A stretch of 64,000 nucleotides of DNA from a virus, in IMG/VR virus record IMGVR_UViG_3300042564_004524, positions 1-64,000 of that record, one strand, 5' to 3'. Each line of letters begins with the position of its first letter. The first letter of the stretch is position 1. This document shows positions 39,774 to 44,678 of this stretch, piece after piece. The notes under the pieces were generated by a model. That model saw only the letters and a list, made by a program, of their open reading frames with translations. It was not told the origin of the DNA and did not search any database. A program made the position numbers and the translations under genes.

Positions 39774-39781
39774 ATATTTAT
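39774..39781 (+). promoter_or_regulatory. ATATTTAT motif inside attenuator C leader
   Basis: ATATTTAT 23 nt before the leader peptide ATG, same position as in attenuator B. Confidence 0.45.
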
Positions 39782-39804
39782 AAACAAATAGAAAAAACAA
39801 AGTT

Positions 39805-39906
39805 ATGAAAACACAAACGACATATCAAACGCAATATCAACCTAAGAGCGGGAAACCGTTCAGGTCGACTGGGTGTGTCATGTTTTCAGACTTGATAACA
39901 ATATAG
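39805..39906 (+). CDS. leader peptide C (Thr/Gln/Tyr/Pro/Lys/Gly) of tRNA attenuator
   Basis: 33 codons. Codons 2-18 read KTQTTYQTQYQPKSGKP: four Thr, four Gln, two Tyr, two Pro, three or four Lys, one Gly and a single Ser. The array behind it holds Pro, Lys, Lys, Pro, Gly, Gln, Tyr, Thr (plus a Lys-like RNA). Codons ACA/ACG, CAA, TAT, CCT/CCG, AAA/AAG and GGG fit anticodons TGT, TTG, GTA, TGG, TTT and TCC. The run ends at 39858, 10 nt before the predicted antiterminator strand. Confidence 0.87.
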   Translation: MKTQTTYQTQYQPKSGKPFRSTGCVMFSDLITI

Positions 39907-39937
39907 TAAGTACGTAAGTACAAATTATAGACCCAGT
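39868..39937 (+). promoter_or_regulatory. predicted antiterminator pairing of attenuator C
   Basis: ACTGGGT at 39868-39874 is complementary to ACCCAGT at 39931-39937, which is the terminator's 5' arm. Confidence 0.65.
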
Positions 39938-39966
39938 TCAGAGTAAAATCTAAACTGGGTTTTTTT
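39931..39966 (+). terminator. attenuator C terminator
   Basis: ACCCAGTTCAGA pairs with TCTAAACTGGGT (one mismatch) around a short loop, followed by seven T, before the first tRNA-Pro. Confidence 0.9.
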
Positions 39967-39979
39967 ATGCAATAAATTA

Positions 39980-40074
39980 CTGGTAATGCGCGAGATGGTT
40001 TAAGCGGTCGGACTTGGAATCCGATGAGGGCACAAAGGTAGTGTCCTCCACAGGTTCGAATCCTGTTTACCAGA
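39980..40074 (+). tRNA. tRNA-Pro (TGG) with class II long variable arm
   Basis: Acceptor CTGGTAA pairs with TTACCAG. Anticodon loop CTTGGAA is in a perfect TCGGA/TCCGA stem. The variable arm is an eight-pair GAGGGCAC/GTGTCCTC hairpin as in Ser/Leu tRNA, and the D-arm is Leu/Ser-like. A Pro anticodon on a class II body is unexpected. Confidence 0.85.
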
Positions 40075-40170
40075 CAAGAAATACAAAACACAAAACAAAA
40101 AAATGAAAACAATAAAGAACATAAAGAATAAACGCTAACGCACTCTACCAATAGGTTATGAGTGTAATAT

Positions 40171-40247
40171 ACCCTCGTAGCTCAGTTGGTTAGAGCACCT
40201 AACTTTTAATTAGGGAGTCAAGAGTTCGAGTCTCTTCGGGGGTACCA
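40171..40247 (+). tRNA. tRNA-Lys (TTT), CCA encoded
   Basis: Acceptor ACCCTCG pairs with CGGGGGT, then ACCA. Anticodon loop CTTTTAA is in CCTAA/TTAGG; canonical D- and T-arms. Confidence 0.93.
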
Positions 40248-40268
40248 AAAAACCAGAAATGGTTAAAT

Positions 40269-40341
40269 GCTTTCGAAGCTCATGTGGACGGGCACTCCGC
40301 TTTTAACGGAGGGGTAAAGGGTTCGAGGCCCTTCGGGAGCA
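40269..40341 (+). tRNA. tRNA-Lys (TTT), second gene
   Basis: Acceptor GCTTTCG pairs with CGGGAGC. Anticodon loop CTTTTAA is in CTCCG/CGGAG; T-arm AAGGG-TTCGAGG-CCCTT. Confidence 0.9.
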
Positions 40342-40350
40342 CAAATATTA

Positions 40351-40426
40351 CGGGTAGTAGAGGAGTCAGGTTTATCTCGCTGGCCTTGGACGCTAGAGCA
40401 CGCTGGTTCGAATCCAGTCTACCCGA
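40351..40426 (+). tRNA. tRNA-Pro (TGG), class I
   Basis: Perfect acceptor CGGGTAG/CTACCCG. Anticodon loop CTTGGAC is in CTGGC/GCTAG; T-arm GCTGG-TTCGAAT-CCAGT. Same anticodon as the class II gene 300 bp upstream. Confidence 0.88.
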
Positions 40427-40431
40427 CGAGA

Positions 40432-40494
40432 CGAGACTGTTACTAATTCATAGGGGCCCATTCATTTTAAGTGTCTGCGTAGAATTAGAAAATT
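40432..40494 (+). repeat. repeated hairpin element, copy 2
   Basis: GAGACTGTTA-CTAATTC ... GCGTA-GAATTAG-AAAATTG, matching copy 1 at 28697 in flanks and stem but with a longer, unrelated loop. Directly before tRNA-Gly. Confidence 0.6.
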
Positions 40495-40568
40495 GCGACT
40501 GTCGCCTAGTTGGTATGGCACCTGACTTCCAATCAGGAATAGGGCGGGTTCGAGACCCGTCAGTCGCT
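40495..40568 (+). tRNA. tRNA-Gly (TCC)
   Basis: Perfect acceptor GCGACTG/CAGTCGC. Anticodon loop CTTCCAA is in CCTGA/TCAGG; T-arm GCGGG-TTCGAGA-CCCGT. Confidence 0.92.
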
Positions 40569-40574
40569 CAAATA

Positions 40575-40649
40575 TTGGAAGATGATGTAATTGGTTAACA
40601 TACGACACTTTGACTGTCGTTTTTAGGGTTCGAGTCCCTATCTTCCAAC
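40575..40649 (+). tRNA. tRNA-Gln (TTG)
   Basis: Perfect acceptor TTGGAAG/CTTCCAA. Anticodon loop CTTTGAC is in CGACA/TGTCG; T-arm AGGG-TTCGAGT-CCCT. Confidence 0.92.
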
Positions 40650-40652
40650 TAA

Positions 40653-40714
40653 AGGGTGGTTTCAGCAAGTTAACAAACATCAAATTTTTACTTTGAATCG
40701 TAACATGCCATCCT
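40653..40714 (+). tRNA. short tRNA-like RNA without T-arm, possible Lys (TTT)
   Basis: Acceptor AGGGTGG pairs with CCATCCT; TCAAA/TTTGA encloses a seven-base loop TTTTTAC. D-region TTTCAGCAAGTTAA as in two other divergent tRNAs. Only 62 nt and no recognisable T-stem or TTC loop. Could be a truncated tRNA still able to fold, or a decoy. Confidence 0.45.
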
Positions 40715-40720
40715 GAATTT

Positions 40721-40805
40721 GGGTCCATTGAGCAACTGGCTGGCTCGCCTGACTGTAAATCAGGTTCCTCTGGACGTGGGGGTTCGAATCCCTCTGGGCC
40801 CACCA
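40721..40805 (+). tRNA. tRNA-Tyr (GTA), CCA encoded
   Basis: Acceptor GGGTCCA pairs with TGGGCCC, then ACCA. Anticodon loop CTGTAAA is in CCTGA/TCAGG; class II variable arm (TTCCTCTGGACG), expected for bacterial Tyr. Confidence 0.93.
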
Positions 40806-40811
40806 ATATAT

Positions 40812-40885
40812 GCCTCCGTAGCTCAGCAGGCCAGAGCAACTCCCTTGTAAGGAGAAGGTCGCAGGTTCGATTCCTGTCGGAGGCT
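40812..40885 (+). tRNA. tRNA-Thr (TGT)
   Basis: Perfect acceptor GCCTCCG/CGGAGGC. Anticodon loop CTTGTAA is in CTCC/GGAG; canonical D- and T-arms. Last canonical tRNA directly behind attenuator C. Confidence 0.93.
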
Positions 40886-40903
40886 CTAAATCAATGTAAT
40901 ATT

Positions 40904-41128
40904 ATGGAAGGGTTAAAATTTAGTGGTCGTTTTATGACCAAAGAGGGAAAAAAAAGATTTCTAAGAGATTGGGAACTTAAAAAAGAAGAATTAAATGGTA
41001 TTGGCAACGGTCCAATAAAAATTGAGATACCTGAGTTGAATGTTATTTTTTATGCTAAAAACATTGAAGAAGCTAAAGAAAATATAAATGAAGCTGGTTT
41101 AGTACAAAAAATAATTAACAAAAAATAG
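40904..41128 (+). CDS. small hypothetical protein after tRNA array C
   Basis: 74 residues, basic, unrecognised (GRFMTKEGKKRFLRDWELKKEELNG, then IPELNVIFYAKNIEEAKENI). Begins 18 bases after tRNA-Thr in the same direction, so probably transcribed with the array. Confidence 0.6.
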   Translation: MEGLKFSGRFMTKEGKKRFLRDWELKKEELNGIGNGPIKIEIPELNVIFYAKNIEEAKENINEAGLVQKIINKK

Positions 41129-41156
41129 TTATGTTCAAAAATAGTTAGTATATTTG
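41128..41156 (+). promoter_or_regulatory. promoter for 41175 gene
   Basis: TATATTTG at 41149-41156; -33 region weak (GTTATG near 41128). Confidence 0.6.
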
Positions 41157-41174
41157 CAACATAAATATAAAACT

Positions 41175-41441
41175 ATGGATTGTACAACTCAAATTGTTAG
41201 CAGAATAAATGGTGAGTTAATTGATAAACCAAAAAAACCATTTGATACACTTGAGCAAGCTATCAAGCACGCTAAGGGTGTGAACGCACTACCAGATAGA
41301 AAATTCAAAGTGGTGGCGTATAAATGTAAATCATGTCATAAGTTTCATGTTGGTAGAAATGGCAACACGATAAGTGACAAAGAAAAAGAAAAATGGAAAC
41401 CACAAGGTTTCAAGATAGTCGGTAAAATCGACTTTAAATGA
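41175..41441 (+). CDS. small protein with zinc-ribbon-like C-terminus
   Basis: 88 residues from ATG 41175. YKCKSCHKFHVGRNG contains C-x2-C plus H-x2-H, a plausible zinc knuckle, in the second half; the first half is unrecognised. Such small phage zinc proteins often bind nucleic acid or RNA polymerase, but there is no direct support. Confidence 0.65.
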   Translation: MDCTTQIVSRINGELIDKPKKPFDTLEQAIKHAKGVNALPDRKFKVVAYKCKSCHKFHVGRNGNTISDKEKEKWKPQGFKIVGKIDFK

Positions 41442-41577
41442 TATACTGGTTTTTGAGACCGATTTACCGTTAGGAAAATCCTTTTAAGGGCTGAGACTTT
41501 ATGTCAAGCGTAGCAAACGGTCTTAGGAGATTAACAGAATACAAATGGGGTGTGACGGATGCAGAGAGAGGCATAAA
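41442..41577 (+). ncRNA. structured RNA before tRNA-Gly (GCC)
   Basis: GAGACCG (about 41454) pairs with CGGTCTT (about 41518). Contains TTAGGAAAATCC, nearly the same as TTAGGAAAGTCC in the RNA at 32350, and AACAGAATA further on. Two separate RNAs sharing this motif suggests a family; an RNase P RNA relative is conceivable but unproven. Confidence 0.45.
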
Positions 41578-41578
41578 T

Positions 41579-41652
41579 GCAGTAGTAGCTCAATTGGTTA
41601 GAGTATTGGCTTGCCAAGTCAAGGGTTGCGAGTTCGAGTCTCGTCTACTGCA
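41579..41652 (+). tRNA. tRNA-Gly (GCC)
   Basis: Perfect acceptor GCAGTAG/CTACTGC. Anticodon loop TTGCCAA is in TTGGC/GTCAA; T-arm GCGAG-TTCGAGT-CTCGT. Confidence 0.92.
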
Positions 41653-41657
41653 CACAA

Positions 41658-41783
41658 GGAGGGGTTGAAATGTTGGTTAAATACACATTCTGCCTTTTGT
41701 AAAAGAATGTTTACAGCAAATAAATTTATTATCAAGCAAACTGTAAATTTGAAAAACGTGTGGTTCGATTCCCACCCCCTCCA
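41658..41783 (+). tRNA. oversized tRNA-like RNA (126 nt)
   Basis: Perfect acceptor GGAGGGG/CCCCTCC and T-arm GTGG-TTCGATT-CCCAC. Between them, CATTC/GAATG encloses a 14-base region, and a long TTTACAG...CTGTAAA hairpin replaces the variable arm. Could be a tRNA with an insertion or an intron-like element; anticodon not assignable. Confidence 0.5.
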
Positions 41784-41785
41784 CT

Positions 41786-41812
41786 AAACCCATCATTATG
41801 ATGGGTTTTTTT
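41786..41812 (+). terminator. Rho-independent terminator after tRNA array
   Basis: AACCCATCA-TTA-TGATGGGTT followed by seven T. Confidence 0.9.
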
Positions 41813-41823
41813 ATACATACCAG

Positions 41824-41831
41824 ATATTTAT
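41824..41831 (+). promoter_or_regulatory. ATATTTAT motif before basic peptide and tagged gene
   Basis: ATATTTAT with A-rich follow-up, 17 nt before ATG 41849. The tagged gene at 41959 is in the same transcript. Confidence 0.5.
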
Positions 41832-41848
41832 AGTAAAAATTAAATATT

Positions 41849-41956
41849 ATGGCAAGAGCAAAAAAAAGACCAGCAGCTAAACCTAACAGAGGTAACGTAG
41901 TTAAAAGAAAAAAATTACTTAAACAAAACGAAGAAATTCTTAGTAAATTCAAATAA
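41849..41956 (+). CDS. 35-residue highly basic protein
   Basis: MARAKKRPAAKPNRGNVVKR followed by KKLLKQNEEILSKFK; 14 Lys/Arg of 35. No family known to me, but the composition suggests DNA condensation or an internal head peptide. Led by the late-type motif and two bases before the tagged 41959 gene. Confidence 0.7.
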   Translation: MARAKKRPAAKPNRGNVVKRKKLLKQNEEILSKFK

Positions 41957-41958
41957 AT

Positions 41959-42642
41959 ATGAAGTCACTAATAAGGGTGTTGTTAAAAGAAAGGTTAGTA
42001 GAAAAAAAATTTAAAAACACACAACAAAAATCATTTAATAAATCAGATTTATTAAATGAAAGTGCGATAGGTAAACATTTAATAGTTGTAGACGTTCAAC
42101 CAGAGTATGCACCTTATATGGGTGGTATGCAATATAAATTATTTGATTATATTAATCAACACATAGATGAATTAGCTGACCTAACATTTTTATATAATGG
42201 TGAAGACACTTTGGGTATGGTATCTGAAAGTGATTATAGATTTTGGTTAGTTGAAAACGGTCTAGATGAAAATATCGCATATGAAGCTACATTATACGAT
42301 AAAGGTTATGCTTTTTTCAGAAATTGTATGGATAGAGGTGGTGACGATGAAGAATTGGTTAACCTAATTAAGTTCATGAGAGATAATGATATAAACGATT
42401 CGCTAGAATTAGATAAAAATTTCTGGAAAGCATTTGTAAAACAATACGGTAGTAAAAACATTAGAGAACTAATGGAAGATTCTGAGGATTGTATCAACAT
42501 TCCAGACCTTATGGATGTTTTAGAACGATTAAACAATATAGTTCTTGTAGGTGGTGGTGTAAATGAGTGTTTAAAGGAAGTTGAGTTAGCGTTGGATGCG
42601 TTAGATAAAAATTATGAAACTTGGGGTAAATACACATATTAA
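41959..42642 (+). CDS. N-tagged protein, isochorismatase/nicotinamidase-like fold (tentative)
   Basis: 227 residues. Tag MKSLIRVLLKERLVEKK. From about residue 37, HLIVVDVQPEYAPY resembles the first strand and catalytic Asp of cysteine hydrolases (VDVQ). Near the C-terminus, NIVLVGGGVNECLKEVELALDAL resembles their G-x-x-x-x-x-C-V...AL segment with cysteine in place. The catalytic lysine is not obvious and the middle is unusual. If real, nicotinamidase-type activity would connect to the NAD genes. Treat the fold call as a lead only. Confidence 0.5.
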   Translation: MKSLIRVLLKERLVEKKFKNTQQKSFNKSDLLNESAIGKHLIVVDVQPEYAPYMGGMQYKLFDYINQHIDELADLTFLYNGEDTLGMVSESDYRFWLVENGLDENIAYEATLYDKGYAFFRNCMDRGGDDEELVNLIKFMRDNDINDSLELDKNFWKAFVKQYGSKNIRELMEDSEDCINIPDLMDVLERLNNIVLVGGGVNECLKEVELALDALDKNYETWGKYTY

Positions 42643-42672
42643 AAAAGAGGGGATATCCCCTCTTTTTTTTTA
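42641..42672. terminator. bidirectional terminator
   Basis: AAAAAGAGGGG-ATAT-CCCCTCTTTTT between two convergent genes. Confidence 0.88.
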
Positions 42673-42822
42673 GCGTTTTCCTTGGCCTTTATATTTTTTC
42701 AAATAATTCTTAGACTTCTTCAATTTTGAAGATTTACATTTAGAATGAACTCCTGGTCTTTTCTTTTTAGGTTTTTCGATTCTCACAGAAACACTAGCTG
42801 ATTTTGATTGTGGTTTTGCCAT
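42670..42822 (-). CDS. 50-residue basic protein
   Basis: Minus-strand ORF: MAKPQSKSASVSVRIEKPKK, then KRPGVHSKCKSSKLKKSKNY, then LKKYKGQGKR. Strongly basic with one Cys and one His. Its ATG lies 16 bases after a reverse-strand ATATTTAT motif, as with the plus-strand basic peptide at 41849. Possible DNA-packing or ribosome-like small protein; too short for the usual gene-length cut-off. Confidence 0.7.
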   Translation of the reverse strand: MAKPQSKSASVSVRIEKPKKKRPGVHSKCKSSKLKKSKNYLKKYKGQGKR

Positions 42823-42838
42823 AACATTAATTTTTAAT

Positions 42839-42846
42839 ATAAATAT
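42839..42846 (-). promoter_or_regulatory. ATATTTAT motif (minus) before basic protein
   Basis: Reverse strand ATATTTAT followed by ATTAAAAATTAATG... leading into the ATG at 42822. Confidence 0.5.
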
Positions 42847-42876
42847 TGTTATTTGATAAAATAATTCGTATATTTG
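42846..42876 (+). promoter_or_regulatory. promoter for 42891 gene
   Basis: TTG 42846-42848 and TATATTTG 42869-42876, spacing 20 nt; overlaps the divergent late-type motif. Confidence 0.75.
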
Positions 42877-42890
42877 TAAAAAATTTGAGT

Positions 42891-43133
42891 ATGAAAACAG
42901 ATATAAACATTAGCATTGATACAGAAAGCAAAACTCCAATATCAATAAACAAACCTGAGGGTGTCAACCCACCAACTACAGCTGAAGAAGCTAAAGAGGT
43001 GATTACCACAGATATAAAATGTCTAACAGAAGCATTATGTTTCATGGTTGGTGTTGCTGAAGATAATGGTTATGTTAATGGAAATGAAATGTTAACACAA
43101 ATAATAGTAAGATTAAATAAAGATTTAAAGTAA
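42891..43133 (+). CDS. hypothetical small protein
   Basis: 80 residues from ATG 42891. Polar N-terminus (TDINISIDTESKTPISINKPEG) and a helical C-terminus (CLTEALCFMVGVAEDNGYVNGNEMLTQIIVRLNKDL). Unrecognised. Stop overlaps the start of the thioesterase fragment (TAATG). Confidence 0.6.
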   Translation: MKTDINISIDTESKTPISINKPEGVNPPTTAEEAKEVITTDIKCLTEALCFMVGVAEDNGYVNGNEMLTQIIVRLNKDLK

Positions 43134-43258
43134 TGGAAAAGTTTAAAGGAGATAAAATAAGTGCAATACACTCGTTTACGGTGTTCCCACAAGACTTAAA
43201 CTATGCTGACACATTGTTTGGTGGTAAGGTAATGGCTGAAATGTTTTTTGGTGGTTAA
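43133..43258 (+). pseudogene. 5' fragment of acyl-CoA thioesterase, cut by homing insertion
   Basis: 41 codons. Residues 13-31 (HSFTVFPQDLNYADTLFGG) match residues 3-21 of the intact thioesterase at 44069, then KVMAEM, the expected continuation of the hotdog motif, stops abruptly at FFGG and TAA. The DNA of the two copies is clearly diverged at synonymous sites. The GIY-YIG homing endonuclease gene starts 44 bases later, so this is the left remnant of an invaded allele. Confidence 0.8.
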
Positions 43259-43280
43259 GTAACTTTTTGGTTTTTCCCAT

Positions 43281-43288
43281 ATATTTAT
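43281..43288 (+). promoter_or_regulatory. ATATTTAT motif before homing endonuclease
   Basis: ATATTTAT then AATAAAAAAAG, 13 nt before ATG 43302. Shows the motif is not limited to tagged genes. Confidence 0.45.
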
Positions 43289-43301
43289 AATAAAAAAAGT
43301 T

Positions 43302-44069
43302 ATGTATGTATATGAAACAACAAATTTAGTTAACGGTAAAAAATATATCGGTGTTAGTGTTACTAAAAATAATAGTGACAATTATTTAGGTTCTGGAATT
43401 TTATTAAAACAAGCGATAAAAAAATACGGTGTTGATTCTTTTAATAAAATAATTTTAAAAGAGTTTGATAATGAACAAGATGCTAGGTGTTATGAAAAAT
43501 TTTTAATAGAAAAATTAAACGCTATAAACGATAAAAACTATTATAATTTAGTCTCTGGTGGTTATGGTGGTGGTGTTCGAAAACATCCTGTTAGTGAAGA
43601 AACTAAAAGAAAAATAAGTGAATCACATACAGGTAAAAAACTAAATAGAAAACAAGTTATAGATATGGGTAAAATTACGTTACAATATAATTTAAAAGGT
43701 GAATTTATCAAATATTTTGAAACAAAAGCTGACGCTGAAAAAGAAATTAATGGTAAACTAACTAAACTAAATGGTAATAAAATTGTATATGTTAAAAATT
43801 TTTTATGGAAATACAAAAGTGGTAATATAGAAAATAAAATAATTAGTTACGATGATTTAAAACAAAAACATAAAAACAATTTAGCGATAAAAAATTCTAA
43901 ATTAAATGAATTAGAATTAATAAATTTGGTTAAAGATAAAGAATTGGGACTGACAATAGAAGAATTAAGTAAAAAATATGATATAAGTAAAAGTTGTATT
44001 TCTGAATTTTTAAATGGTAAAACAAATAAATGGTTATGGGAGAAAATAAATACAGAGGGGATAGATTAA
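43302..44069 (+). CDS. GIY-YIG homing endonuclease
   Basis: 255 residues. MYVYETTNLVNGKKYIGVSV carries the Y-V-Y / Y-I-G core; YLGSGILLKQAIKKYG and CYEKFLIEKLNAINDKNYYNL complete the nuclease domain (about 1-95). HPVSEETKRKISESHTGKK is a NUMOD3-type DNA-binding element, then a NUMOD1-like (LQYNLKGEFIKYF) region and a C-terminal HTH (LTIEELSKKYDISKSCISEFL). Its base composition is more AT-rich than neighbours, as expected for a mobile gene. Stop codon overlaps the thioesterase ATG. Confidence 0.92.
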   Translation: MYVYETTNLVNGKKYIGVSVTKNNSDNYLGSGILLKQAIKKYGVDSFNKIILKEFDNEQDARCYEKFLIEKLNAINDKNYYNLVSGGYGGGVRKHPVSEETKRKISESHTGKKLNRKQVIDMGKITLQYNLKGEFIKYFETKADAEKEINGKLTKLNGNKIVYVKNFLWKYKSGNIENKIISYDDLKQKHKNNLAIKNSKLNELELINLVKDKELGLTIEELSKKYDISKSCISEFLNGKTNKWLWEKINTEGID

Positions 44070-44455
44070 TGGCAACACATTCGTTTACAGTGTTCCCACA
44101 AGATTTGAATTATGCTGATACACTTTTTGGAGGTGTTTTAATGAGTAATATGGACGTTGCTGGTGTTAAGGTTGTTCGTAGAGCAATATATGAAACTGAT
44201 TGTGATGGTGCTGTGACAGCTAGTGTTGATAAGATTGATTTTAAAAAACCAGCTTTTCTAGGTGATTTGATTACAATGAAAGCCGATATAAAAGCATTGG
44301 GTAGGTCATCAATTCAAGTTAAAATTACAGTAACTAGAGAAAGTCAACGTGGTGATATTGAAGAAATATGTGCTGCTAATTTTACTTTTGTTACTATGAA
44401 AGATAAAAAATCTCATCCTCATGATTTGAGTTTTGAGAAATTGTTAAACAAATAA
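44069..44455 (+). CDS. acyl-CoA thioesterase-like hotdog protein
   Basis: 128 residues from the ATG overlapping the endonuclease stop. FPQDLNYADTLFGGVLMSNMDVAGVKVVRR is the YciA-type 4HBT active-site segment (N...D..GG..M..MD), followed by TASVDKIDFKKPAFLGDLITMKADIKALGRSSIQV. Hydrolyses acyl-CoA thioesters in cellular homologues; a phage role in lipid metabolism or membrane remodelling is speculative. Start duplicated upstream (43133) by the homing event. Confidence 0.82.
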   Translation: MATHSFTVFPQDLNYADTLFGGVLMSNMDVAGVKVVRRAIYETDCDGAVTASVDKIDFKKPAFLGDLITMKADIKALGRSSIQVKITVTRESQRGDIEEICAANFTFVTMKDKKSHPHDLSFEKLLNK

Positions 44456-44462
44456 GATTACA

Positions 44463-44678
44463 ATGGATGTATTAGATTTAATTAGAGCTATACATAAGGC
44501 TGATAAGATTATAGGTTCTTGTGAAACGTGTGAACACATAAAAAATGCTGAAAAATATCTAAATCTTTTCAGAGAACAAACAAATAACGAAGAATTTTAT
44601 GTCAAATTGGTTACGAAGCTTAACATTAAGAGGCAAAATTTTAATTGTGATGTAAATATTAATTATGCAAACGTTTAG
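44463..44678 (+). CDS. small hypothetical protein
   Basis: 71 residues with two close cysteines (GSCETCEH) and a helical pattern (NAEKYLNLFREQTN). Unrecognised. Overlaps the next gene by 14 bases in another frame. Confidence 0.6.
   Translation: MDVLDLIRAIHKADKIIGSCETCEHIKNAEKYLNLFREQTNNEEFYVKLVTKLNIKRQNFNCDVNINYANV

Noticed and set aside
39837-40598. Several 100-codon ORFs on both strands over tRNA array C
   Set aside because: They run across tRNA-Pro, Lys, Gly and neighbours and exist only because structured RNA genes have few stops.
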